Positions 16,271 through 24,111 of a DNA stretch of 27,347 bases are shown in pieces (position 1 is the stretch's first letter; the number at the start of each line of letters is the position of its first letter). The position numbers were made by a program, and so were the translations under genes. The stretch is from CAZTAR01 sp043813895 (GTDB taxonomy: Bacteria > Planctomycetota > Phycisphaerae > UBA1845 > UTPLA1), in contig JBDRKQ010000070.1 of the NCBI GenBank assembly GCA_043813895.1, positions 1 to 27,347 of the forward strand, given 5' to 3'. The notes under the pieces were generated by a model. That model saw only the letters and a program-made list of their open reading frames with translations, made no database searches and was not told the DNA's origin.

Positions 16271-16353
16271 ATCCGAGCCCCAAGGGCGAGCGCGGGTCCT
16301 CGTGGACAGACCGTTGGTCTTCGGACCCGCTCGCTTGCGCTCGGGGCTCGGAT
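16271..16353. repeat. REP-like long imperfect palindrome
   Basis: ATCCGAGCCCC...GGGTCC (16271-16299) pairs with GGACCCGCTCGC...GGGGCTCGGAT (16323-16353), with a nested inner stem AGACC-GTT-GGTCT (16308-16320). The outer arms carry a mismatch and a small length difference. Such CGAGCCCCGAGCGCAAGCGAGCGGGTCC-type palindromes occur between genes in planctomycete genomes. It lies in the 430-bp gap between the divergent methyltransferase and permease genes, where I see no coding region. It could fold as a cruciform or a double hairpin in RNA. Confidence 0.75.
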
Positions 16354-16545
16354 TAGGTGCCAGGCATGGTACCGGCCATAGGTCGGTGTTTCCCCGGCGG
16401 GGTTTGTCGGTTAGCCTTCCACGGGCGGTGAGGATGTCCGGGCCGGCGCCGGCGGCTTCGCCGAGAGGGACGGTGGCAATTGGAAACGCCGGGGCGGCCC
16501 GTGAGAGCGTCCGAGTCTCCCCGCGCGTCGCTGTGAAAGCAGGCC

Positions 16546-18393
16546 TTGGAACTTCAGATCCATCAAGAACGCCCCCGTGAGCTACGTTGGTACCACGCCA
16601 GCAGCATGCTCTTCGGCGATTGGGGAACGAGCCGTCTGTACGTCCTGGGCCTGGCCCTTTTCTACAGCGCCGGCGCCTCCTTGTACCACGTGCTCGCGAT
16701 GTGCGGGCTCATGACCGCCGTTGCATGGGCCTACACGATCGTCTGCCGCTCCTTCCAGGACGGCGGCGGGGTGTATTCGGCGGCTCGGTCGGTCAACAGG
16801 CGGGCGGCACTCATCGGGGCGGCGCTTCTCTTCGCCAGCTACGTCATCACCGCGGCAATCTCCGCCGTCGCCGCCTTCCGCTATCTGGGTGCGTCCGTCG
16901 AAACGGCCCCGACCCTGGCGATCATCTCCATCCTGTTCATCGGGGGCGTCAACTTCGTGGGCCCGAGGAGCGCCGGCCGCTTCGCGACCGTCATCGCGAT
17001 CGCGACGCTCGTGATCACCGTGGTTTTGGCGGCCTTCTGCATTCCCCATATCAGCGAGGGCCTTTCGAAAGTCAGCTTCACCTCGCGCGGCACGGGCAAG
17101 GAATGGGTCAGCTTCGTCCATATCATTCTTGCCCTGTCCGGTGTCGAAGCGATCGCGAACATGACCGGCGTGATGGTCACGCCGGTGGGCAAGACGAGCA
17201 AGAGAGCAATCTGGCCTGTTCTGGGCGAGGTTGTCGTGTTTAACCTGCTGTTCGCGATGGCGATGCTGGCTCTGTCCGGCGCACCGCTCGGCGAACCACT
17301 GGCCGACAAGGCCGCCGCGGGCATTGCGCTGACCGAGACGGACGTGGCTTACCGCGACACGATCCTCGGTGTGATGGCCGACCAGTACGTGCATCCCTAT
17401 TTCGCCAAGTTCGCCTCGTTCGTTTTCGCAATGCTGCTGCTCTCCGCCGTGAACACGGCCATCGCGGGCATGATCTCGGTGCAGTTCGTGATGGCCCAGG
17501 ACCACGAGATGCCGCCGGCGTTTCTGCGTCTCAATGCGTTCGGCGTGCCCTGGATCGCCATCGTTACCGCTTGCGTGGTTTGCTCCGGCGTGTTGCTCGT
17601 CTCTGGAGAGGTTGACAAGCTGGGCCATCTCTATGCCATCGGCGTCGTCGGTGCGATCTCGGTCAACCTCATCTCGACGTATTTCAATCGTGAGGTCGAG
17701 ATCGGCCGTATCGAACGGATCGGGCTGATTGTCCTTGCGGCCTTCTTGGTGGTCGTCGAGTTGACCATCATCTGTACGCAATGGCGGGCCGACGTCTTCG
17801 TGATAGTCGTCCTACTCGGCGGATACGCCCTGCGGGTCGGGATGCGCAGAGCGCCGGAGGTGCAGAAGCACTTGCCGAAGATGGCCGAAACCGTCGGCAA
17901 GCTCTTTGAGCCGCCTCCGATCCCGGAGGTGGATGGCGACTTGTTCTCGATGGTCGGAAGGGTCCCCTTCGATCCCGGTTTGCCGAAGATCCTCGTGGCC
18001 ACCCGCGGTAACCCGAATCTGCTGACCTTCGCGGCGGAGGAGGCCGCGGTGCGAAAGTGCAATCTCATCGTGCTGTTCGTGAAGGACCTTCGCCTTACGT
18101 TCGGCCCCCCGCTGTCCGGTCGGTACCGGCCGGAAGACGATTTCGAGGCGGTGCCGATCTTCTCACACGCCAACAAGCTCGTTCGGGAGAAGAAGATCCC
18201 TTACATGCCGATCTACTGTGTGGCCCGCTCGGCGCCGGAGATGATTCTCGACTTCGCCGCCACGTACGCCGTGGACTACGTGATCCTGGGCGTGACCCGG
18301 CGCGGCGCGCTTTACCGCGCCCTCAAGGGCGACGTGATGACCGCGGTCGCGGAAAACCTCCCGAGCGAAACCACGCTGCTGATTCACGCTTGA
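16546..18393 (+). CDS. APC-family permease fused to a C-terminal UspA-like domain
   Basis: A 615-aa inner-membrane transporter with about 12 transmembrane segments between residues 30 and 432, followed by a cytoplasmic domain. The TM1/loop region FGDWGTSRLYVLG (23-35) and FQDGGGVYSAARS (70-82) match amino acid-polyamine-organocation (APC) permeases. Residues 480-615 (KILVATRGNPNLL..., then VDYVILGVTRRGALYRALKGD) resemble a universal stress protein domain, a nucleotide-binding fold, although the GxxGxxxxxxxxGS loop is imperfect. Only the frame between 16537 and 16606 can hold the start. TTG at 16546 is chosen because residues RELRWYHASS upstream of the first ATG (16606) look conserved in the family; its ribosome binding site is weak. 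The substrate is unknown; the Usp domain may gate transport in response to a nucleotide. Confidence 0.85.
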   Translation: MELQIHQERPRELRWYHASSMLFGDWGTSRLYVLGLALFYSAGASLYHVLAMCGLMTAVAWAYTIVCRSFQDGGGVYSAARSVNRRAALIGAALLFASYVITAAISAVAAFRYLGASVETAPTLAIISILFIGGVNFVGPRSAGRFATVIAIATLVITVVLAAFCIPHISEGLSKVSFTSRGTGKEWVSFVHIILALSGVEAIANMTGVMVTPVGKTSKRAIWPVLGEVVVFNLLFAMAMLALSGAPLGEPLADKAAAGIALTETDVAYRDTILGVMADQYVHPYFAKFASFVFAMLLLSAVNTAIAGMISVQFVMAQDHEMPPAFLRLNAFGVPWIAIVTACVVCSGVLLVSGEVDKLGHLYAIGVVGAISVNLISTYFNREVEIGRIERIGLIVLAAFLVVVELTIICTQWRADVFVIVVLLGGYALRVGMRRAPEVQKHLPKMAETVGKLFEPPPIPEVDGDLFSMVGRVPFDPGLPKILVATRGNPNLLTFAAEEAAVRKCNLIVLFVKDLRLTFGPPLSGRYRPEDDFEAVPIFSHANKLVREKKIPYMPIYCVARSAPEMILDFAATYAVDYVILGVTRRGALYRALKGDVMTAVAENLPSETTLLIHA

Positions 18394-18462
18394 TTGGACG
18401 CCACGACGAAGTGTCAGCGCCTGTTGGCCGGCGGTGAAACGCCGAACCGTGGATTGGTCGGG

Positions 18463-20343
18463 CTACGGCTCTTTCCCGAAAGCCACGAACGGCAGCTCGT
18501 CCCGCCCCAGGACGGTGTAGGTGCCGCGGTGTTGGCGAGCCCATTGCTCGATCCACTGGTCCTGGGCGTCGGAGGCGGTGCGAACGATGTGTACGGAGAC
18601 GTCCGCGCCGGTCGCCCAATCGCTGAATTGGAGCAGTTCGTCGCGTTCGACATCGCCTACGCAGAAGAGCCAGACGGCGTTGGGTTGGAACTCAAGAGCG
18701 AGCCGCAACAGTTCGGCCAGCGAACCGGTGGTCGAAGGCCGCTGTGACCGGATCATGTCATACGCGCGGACCTTCTGCTCGCTGGAGGCGGCTTGCGTCC
18801 CCAGGCCGCCCGGCCACGCCTCGACGCCGTCGCCAATCTGTGCGAGCACGGCGAAACGCTGCGCGGGCGTGAGGGCGTGGATCAGCTCGACGACCTGGTC
18901 CTCGATGAGCAGGTTCTCCAGTTGTGACGCCGGAGATCCCATGATGACGAAGACCACGCGATGGGCGTTGAATTCCAGCGGGATGCTGACGTCGGCGGGC
19001 TCACCCGGCGGCGGCACGACGATCTCGCGGCGGCCGTAGTGCGAACCGGCCAGCGATCCCGTGACCACGATGGTCTTGCCGACCTGCTCAGGCGGGAACG
19101 TCACCACGACCGGGGCGCAGCCGAGGTCTTTTCCGTCCACAGTCATTTGAGCGCCGGGGGGATCGGTCTGGAACGCAATCTCCGCCTTCTGCCGCACGAG
19201 GCACACCCTCGCCGCGACGGGGGCATCACCCGGCTCGAACGGCAGCGTAAGCGCCTGAGTTGTTTCGTCATAGCCCGGCAAGGATGCGGAGATCTCCACT
19301 TCCTGGCCGAAGTACGTCGGGTCCAACTCGACTGCAAGCGGCGCGGTTCCCTGAACGATGCCATCCACCATGATTGCAGCGCCGCCCGGATCGCTCTCCA
19401 CTTCGACAACGAGCTTCGCAGCCTCCAAGACCAGGTCAAGCTCAACGACGGAGCCGCGCTCGGGCGGCGTCAGTTTGCGTGCGACGCCCACATACCCATG
19501 AAGACGAACTGACAAAACCGGACTCTCGGACGCGAGTAGCGTCAACGTCAGGGGGGATTGTCCCTTGCAGGTTCCGTCGAGCCACACCTCCGCCCCGGGC
19601 GGCTGCGTCTGAACGGCAACCTCATACGGGCGGCGTATCAACTCGACCGACACTTCCTCGACACCGCTGTAGCTTGAAAGGGGACGCCGAATGCCGTGGT
19701 ACCCCTCGGCGGAGACCTCCAGCGAGTGCCCCGAGAGTTCGTCCTTCGGCAGCCAGACGGTCAGCCTACCCGCAGGATCAGCCGGGCCGGTCTCCCTGCC
19801 ATCGAGCTTCACCGTGGCCCACGGCGGCGTGACGGTCAGGACGATCGAATGCTCCGTCGTCGTCGGCCGAATCGCCATCCGCTCGCCATTCGGGTCGCCC
19901 CGCGTCAGGAAGTAACCCGCGACAATCACCGTTAGGAGAAGACCTACCGCTGTCCCGATCCCAAGATCACGACGACGACGACGGGCCCGGTTGGACCTTC
20001 TCGCTTCTCCGGGGAATCCCACAAAGGCATCCGAGGCGATTCGACCGCGCGGCTCCTCGCGCGGTTCCTTGCGCGGCGGCTCGCTCGGCGTTTCCGCCAT
20101 CCGGCAGGCCAGGAGTTCCGCCAGGCCAATGGCTGGACTCTCCCGCTCTAGCCCCGTCGCTTCCACGTCACCATCGGCTCCCCACGTGAAGGCGACCGCT
20201 GTCTCCTGCCTAACCACCTCATCATCCGGGGGCTGAGAGGTCGGCTGACGACAGCGCGCGCACACGCCCTCGATGATCGACACCGCGTCATCGGACTCCA
20301 ATTCGCTGCCGCATCGTTCGCAGATCAGTGGATCGGTGAACAA
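18463..20343 (-). CDS. Zinc-ribbon / transmembrane / PEGA-repeat protein with VWA-like C-terminus
   Basis: A 626-aa membrane protein. The start is TTG at 20343 with AAGGAGA at 8-nt spacing, and it puts the zinc ribbon at the very N-terminus: CxxC at 8-11 and 28-31. Residues 85-125 are charged and low complexity, 127-147 are one transmembrane helix (IGTAVGLLLTVIVAGYFL). Outside, four PEGA-type modules follow at about 166-236, 238-306, 310-382 and 386-456, each with a PxGAxVxLDG-like turn. Residues 462-620 resemble a von Willebrand A fold of the kind found in planctomycete proteins (VVFVIMGSPAS, then LTPAQRFAVLAQ), but the metal-binding DxSxS is degenerate (Asp replaced by Met468). PEGA domains are often surface-associated. 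It shares its upstream region with the FHA-GAF-PP2C phosphatase gene, which suggests a shared signalling role. Confidence 0.82.
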   Translation of the reverse strand: MFTDPLICERCGSELESDDAVSIIEGVCARCRQPTSQPPDDEVVRQETAVAFTWGADGDVEATGLERESPAIGLAELLACRMAETPSEPPRKEPREEPRGRIASDAFVGFPGEARRSNRARRRRRDLGIGTAVGLLLTVIVAGYFLTRGDPNGERMAIRPTTTEHSIVLTVTPPWATVKLDGRETGPADPAGRLTVWLPKDELSGHSLEVSAEGYHGIRRPLSSYSGVEEVSVELIRRPYEVAVQTQPPGAEVWLDGTCKGQSPLTLTLLASESPVLSVRLHGYVGVARKLTPPERGSVVELDLVLEAAKLVVEVESDPGGAAIMVDGIVQGTAPLAVELDPTYFGQEVEISASLPGYDETTQALTLPFEPGDAPVAARVCLVRQKAEIAFQTDPPGAQMTVDGKDLGCAPVVVTFPPEQVGKTIVVTGSLAGSHYGRREIVVPPPGEPADVSIPLEFNAHRVVFVIMGSPASQLENLLIEDQVVELIHALTPAQRFAVLAQIGDGVEAWPGGLGTQAASSEQKVRAYDMIRSQRPSTTGSLAELLRLALEFQPNAVWLFCVGDVERDELLQFSDWATGADVSVHIVRTASDAQDQWIEQWARQHRGTYTVLGRDELPFVAFGKEP

Positions 20344-20395
20344 GACCCGAGTCTCCTTCCAGCCGAGGTCACGGGACCCTGGCCCTCCGCCGTTC

Positions 20396-20433
20396 CGCTC
20401 GCGTGGGCCGTTTATCAGCCCGACGCGCGAGCG
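20396..20433. repeat. REP-like palindrome upstream of the PEGA gene
   Basis: CGCTCGCGTGGGC (20396-20408) pairs with GCCCGACGCGCGAGCG (20418-20433), with a 3-nt difference inside the stem and a 9-nt loop holding CGTTTATCA. It is of the planctomycete REP-like type. It sits about 55-90 nt upstream of the PEGA gene start codon, so it would lie in the leader RNA or promoter of that gene. Confidence 0.6.
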
Positions 20434-20480
20434 CGGTCCCGTCGCGTTCGGCGGTGGGTTTCCATGGTTTCATCGTCGTT

Positions 20481-20498
20481 TACAGTCCCATAACTGTA
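20481..20498. promoter_or_regulatory. Dyad between the divergent PEGA and FHA-GAF-PP2C genes
   Basis: TACAGT and ACTGTA form a perfect 6-bp inverted repeat with 6-nt spacing. It lies about 42 nt upstream of the -35 box at 20541 and in the middle of the intergenic region. A dimeric regulator could bind here, but a dyad of this size can arise by chance. Confidence 0.25.
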
Positions 20499-20540
20499 GT
20501 CAAGCTCGGTTCTTAGCCCTGGGGGGATACCGTCTGTGAG

Positions 20541-20571
20541 TTGACACCTGCCAGCACAAGGCGGATATACT
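20541..20571 (+). promoter_or_regulatory. Promoter of the FHA-GAF-PP2C gene
   Basis: A perfect -35 TTGACA at 20541-20546 and a -10 TATACT at 20566-20571 are 19 nt apart, slightly longer than the ideal 17. It predicts a leader of about 90 nt before the ATG at 20668. It is the only clear two-box sigma-70-type promoter in the window. Confidence 0.6.
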
Positions 20572-20667
20572 GGCCGGAGGTGGAGTTGGGCTTCGTCGTT
20601 CGACCAGCCCCCAGCCTTCAAAGCACCCGCGGGGTGCGGCGATCAGCCGAATCTTTCGAGACGCGCC

Positions 20668-22269
20668 ATGGTATCGCTCCGTATCAGCTATCCCGATGGG
20701 CGGCATACTGTTGTCGAGCTGCCCGCTCACGAAGCCGTCATCGGACGGGACAGCACTTGTGATGTGCCTCTGGACGACGCGATCACCTCCCGCAGGCACG
20801 CCCGGCTCTACAAGGACCCCTCCGGCCAATATTGGATACAGGATCTCCAAAGCAAGAACAACACACTCGTCAACGACAAGGTGATCACGGCTTCGCGGAT
20901 TCGCCCCGACGACCGCATCGGTATCGGCGCGTGTTTCCTGACGCTGACGCCGGACACCAAACCCGAAGTCGTCATGAGCGATGCCGCGACGCAGTTCACC
21001 ACGACGAGCGCGTGGGGCGCCGAGAGCAGACTCGATCTCCCTCGCAGGCGTCTTGAGAAGCTCTATGAACTCAACGCGCGACTCACGGGCCGGTTTAACC
21101 GCGACGACCTCATGGGCGAAGTCCTCGACATTTGCAAGGAATTGCTGCGCTTCGAACGGTGCGGCGTCGCCGTCTGGGCCGGCGCGCCCAATCCGCCGCA
21201 GTGGGTCAAGCTGCTGAATCATCGTGACGACAGCGAGATCCGCATCAGCCGCAGCCTCGTCGATCGCGCGTTGAACAATGCCGAGCGAACTCTGATCAAC
21301 GACACCGCCGACGGCGAGATCGACCCCACTGCCAGCATGGTCTCGAACAACATCCGATCGGCGATGTGCGTTCCGATGGAGTATCTCCAGGAGGTCAGGG
21401 GCGTGCTCTACGGCGACCGTGTCTCGTCGACCGGCGGCTATACAAAAGAGGATCTCGACTTCTTCGCCGCCCTCGGCAGGCTTGCCGCGATGGGACTCGC
21501 CAACGTCCGGCTACTCGAAGAAATGCAGGAACGACAGCGCGTCGACATGCAGATCCAATGGGCCAGGGGAATTCAGGCGCAGCTGTTTCCGGCCGAGCCG
21601 CTTGCCGGCCCAGGCATGCTGATCGATGCGCTCAACGATCCGGGGCAGAAGGTCTCGGGAGATTACTTCGACTATTTCCTTCGGCCGGACGGGCTCGTCA
21701 CCATCGTCATGGCGGACGTATCAGGGAAGGGTATTCCCGCCTCACTGCTCATGGCGAACTTACAGGCCGGAGTCCACGTGACGCTGGCGACCGAAACGGA
21801 CCTCGTTGCGGGCGTTGAGCGGCTTAACAAGCTCATCTGCCACAATGTGAGCGGCGGCCGGTTTATCACGGCTATCTTCGGCCTGTTCGACACAGAGGCC
21901 AAGACGTTCCAATTCGTCAACGCGGGTCATCTGGGTCCCTATCTCCTCCAATCGGGCGGCCGTGTGCAGAAGTTGAACCCCGAGCCGGGCCTGCCGCTCG
22001 GCATCGAGCCCGACTTCTCGTACTTCACCCAGACGACTGAGTTGACTGCCACGCCGCTGACACTCCTCCTCTATACCGACGGCATTCCGGAGGCCGACAA
22101 CGACCTTGGGGAGCAGTACGGCGAGCACCGTCTGGCATCCGCCCTCGAAGGCAATACCGACCAGCCCCCGGGAGAGTTGATTACCCGCCTCCGCCGCTCG
22201 GTCAAGCAATTTACCAGGAACCATCCCCAATCCGACGACATCACGATGCTCGCCCTGCAACTGGACTGA
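20668..22269 (+). CDS. FHA-GAF-PP2C (RsbU/SpoIIE-type) serine phosphatase
   Basis: A 533-aa cytoplasmic signalling protein. Residues 1-95 are an FHA domain (IGRDSTCDVPLDD, then SRRHARL at 41-47), which binds phosphothreonine peptides. Residues about 140-285 are a GAF domain (FERCGVAVW, then SAMCVPM and GVLYGDR). Residues 300-533 are the PP2C-type SpoIIE phosphatase with SGDYFDYF (330-337), VMADVSGKGIPA (347-358), NAGH (418-421), LYTDGIPEA (468-476) and QSDDITM (521-527); the metal-binding aspartates D332, D350, D471 and D524 are present, so activity is expected. In the RsbU family such enzymes dephosphorylate anti-sigma-factor antagonists, but no antagonist or anti-sigma gene is nearby. The ATG at 20668 starts directly before the FHA strand; no strong ribosome binding site is seen. 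FHA input suggests control by a Ser/Thr kinase. Confidence 0.92.
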   Translation: MVSLRISYPDGRHTVVELPAHEAVIGRDSTCDVPLDDAITSRRHARLYKDPSGQYWIQDLQSKNNTLVNDKVITASRIRPDDRIGIGACFLTLTPDTKPEVVMSDAATQFTTTSAWGAESRLDLPRRRLEKLYELNARLTGRFNRDDLMGEVLDICKELLRFERCGVAVWAGAPNPPQWVKLLNHRDDSEIRISRSLVDRALNNAERTLINDTADGEIDPTASMVSNNIRSAMCVPMEYLQEVRGVLYGDRVSSTGGYTKEDLDFFAALGRLAAMGLANVRLLEEMQERQRVDMQIQWARGIQAQLFPAEPLAGPGMLIDALNDPGQKVSGDYFDYFLRPDGLVTIVMADVSGKGIPASLLMANLQAGVHVTLATETDLVAGVERLNKLICHNVSGGRFITAIFGLFDTEAKTFQFVNAGHLGPYLLQSGGRVQKLNPEPGLPLGIEPDFSYFTQTTELTATPLTLLLYTDGIPEADNDLGEQYGEHRLASALEGNTDQPPGELITRLRRSVKQFTRNHPQSDDITMLALQLD

Positions 22270-22283
22270 TACCTAGTCCAGTT
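22259..22283 (+). terminator. Perfect stem-loop overlapping the phosphatase stop codon
   Basis: AACTGGACT (22259-22267) pairs perfectly with AGTCCAGTT (22275-22283) around a 7-nt loop that contains most of the TGA stop. It lies between convergent genes. There is no T tract, so it may be a rho-independent-like 3' end, an RNA-stability element, or chance. Confidence 0.4.
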
Positions 22284-22425
22284 GGACCATGCCGATCGCA
22301 GCCAGACGGGCATGATCCCACGCAACTGCCCGCTGCAAGCGATCACGCAGACGAAGCTCATCCCACTGAACCGATTCCTGGAAACGCTGCAACGTCCGAG
22401 GCGGAGGAGGAACCCGCCGGCCCCG

Positions 22426-23958
22426 CTACTTCAGCATCCCCGTCGCAGCCTCAACGGCTTGCGTAACTTCCTGCCGCCGGAGGATCGCCAGGGTCGTCTC
22501 GATGTCATGGCCGAACATCCGGTCCGCCTCGGCGTGGGGAATCGTCTTGCGGATCGTCTCCAGTGCCACGCGGGGACCAATGCCGGGCTTCTTGGGCAGG
22601 CGGAAATCGAGGGCCTGGGCCGAGCAGAGCATCTCGATTGCCAGGACGCTCTCGACGTTCTCCAGGATCTGCCAACACTTCAATGCGCTCTGGGCCCCCA
22701 TGCTGACGTGGTCTTCCTGGCCGAGGCTGGTGGGGATGGAATCGACGCAGGCGGGCGAGGCGAGGACCTTGCACTCGTTGACCATGGCGGCTGCCGTGTA
22801 CTGTGGGATCATGAAGCCGCTGTTAAGGCCGGTGTCCTGCATGAGCAGGGGCGGCAGCCCGTACTGTCCCGAAAGAAGCAGATAGAGCCGGCGCTCGGAA
22901 ATGTTCGCCCACTCGGCCAGGGCCATCGCGAGGTAGTCCAACGCGAGCGCGAGAGGCTCGCCGTGGAAGTTCCCGCCGCTGATGATCTCGCCGTCGAGCA
23001 GGACGGGATTGTCCGTCACGGAGTTGACCTCGGTGAGTGTCACGCCGGTGGCATGGCGGAGTGCGTCGCGGCAAGCGCCGTGTACTTGTGGGACGCACCT
23101 GAAGCTGTACGGGTCCTGCACACGACCGCAATCGGCGTGCGACGCGACAACCTCACTGTCTGCCATGAGTCGTCGGATGTTCTCGCCGACCTCGATCGCC
23201 CCGGGATGTGGACGAAGCGCGAGCAACCTTTCGTCGAAGGGGCGGATGCTGCCTTCGATGGCTTCGAGCGACATGGCGGTGATGACGTCGGCGTGTTTGG
23301 CGAGGCGTGCCGCCCTAACGACGATCGCGGCGGCGTAGGCCTGCATCATCTGCGTGCCGTTGATGAGTGCGAGTCCGTCTTTCGCGCCAAGACGAACCGG
23401 CGCGATGCCGGCGTTTTCGAGGGCTTCTGCGGCGTCGCACCTGCGTCCGTCAACCCAGACTTCGCCGCGTCCGATCATGGGCAGGACCGTATGCGCGAGC
23501 GGGGCAAGATCGCCGCTCGCCCCGAGGGAGCCACGCGTGGGCACGACGGGGATGACATCCTTGTTAAGCATGTCCACAAGGAAGGCGAGGCAGTCGTGCT
23601 GGATGCCGCTGACACCGGCAAGCAGTGAGTGAATCTTGAAGAGCAGCATCCATCGCACGAGTTCGACCGGCACAGGCGGCCCCATGCCGACGGCGTGCGA
23701 GATGAGCAGGTTCTGCTGAAGTTGTTCGAGCTGCTCCTTCGAGATTCGCCGGTCACAGAGCTTGCCGAAGCCGGTGTTCACGCCATAGACGACGTCGCCT
23801 TCGGCCAGGCGCTGCTCGATCGCGCGGCGGCCCTCCACCACGCGTTGCCATGCGGCATCGGTAATAGAGGGCTTCAGCGGGCAGCCATAGACCGTGTCAA
23901 GCGTCCGGAGCGTGAGCGGAGCCCCGTCGAGGGTCAGCGTTTGTGTATCACCGTTCAT
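22426..23958 (-). CDS. hutH: Histidine ammonia-lyase (MIO enzyme, Ala-Ser-Gly)
   Basis: A 510-aa aromatic amino acid ammonia-lyase, the usual histidase length. It eliminates ammonia from L-histidine to give urocanate. The MIO prosthetic group forms from A147-S148-G149 in GSLGASGDLAPLAH. Other catalytic positions known from histidase are present: Y58 in YGVNTGFG, N200 in INGTQ, Y284 and R287 in DPYSFRC, F331 in GGNFHGE and E415 in QEDHVSMG. The Ser-His pair in LLISHAVG (85-91), at the position that separates histidases from tyrosine and phenylalanine lyases, favours histidine. The ATG at 23958 has no ribosome binding site and sits 9 nt after a TATACT. The gene diverges from the second lyase. 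No hutU, hutI or hutG lies beside it. Confidence 0.9.
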   Translation of the reverse strand: MNGDTQTLTLDGAPLTLRTLDTVYGCPLKPSITDAAWQRVVEGRRAIEQRLAEGDVVYGVNTGFGKLCDRRISKEQLEQLQQNLLISHAVGMGPPVPVELVRWMLLFKIHSLLAGVSGIQHDCLAFLVDMLNKDVIPVVPTRGSLGASGDLAPLAHTVLPMIGRGEVWVDGRRCDAAEALENAGIAPVRLGAKDGLALINGTQMMQAYAAAIVVRAARLAKHADVITAMSLEAIEGSIRPFDERLLALRPHPGAIEVGENIRRLMADSEVVASHADCGRVQDPYSFRCVPQVHGACRDALRHATGVTLTEVNSVTDNPVLLDGEIISGGNFHGEPLALALDYLAMALAEWANISERRLYLLLSGQYGLPPLLMQDTGLNSGFMIPQYTAAAMVNECKVLASPACVDSIPTSLGQEDHVSMGAQSALKCWQILENVESVLAIEMLCSAQALDFRLPKKPGIGPRVALETIRKTIPHAEADRMFGHDIETTLAILRRQEVTQAVEAATGMLK

Positions 23959-23967
23959 AATGAAGGC

Positions 23968-23973
23968 AGTATA
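23968..23973 (-). promoter_or_regulatory. -10 box, leaderless start of the histidase gene
   Basis: TATACT on the minus strand ends exactly 9 nt before the ATG at 23958, followed by GCC as at the other two leaderless genes. No Shine-Dalgarno sequence lies between. A -35 box is not recognisable. Confidence 0.55.
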
Positions 23974-24111
23974 GAATCCAGTGCGCCTTGCGGCCAGCGA
24001 GGCGGTGTGGGATGCTCATGGCGATGCGTGTGTGCGAAGACGCACCCCCTGGCCAAGGCCAGGGGCTCTTGGGTCGCGTACCATGCCTGATTCGGATTGA
24101 AAGGAAGGCCG

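Noticed and set aside
16582..17781. 399-codon minus-strand open frame rich in Asp, Arg, His and Gly
   Set aside because: It is antisense to the APC permease. The odd composition (DRDGDHER-type) is the expected antisense image of a hydrophobic GC-rich membrane protein.
22282..23628. 448-codon plus-strand open frame
   Set aside because: It lies antisense to the intact histidase gene and has no family motifs; GC-rich coding DNA commonly gives long antisense frames.
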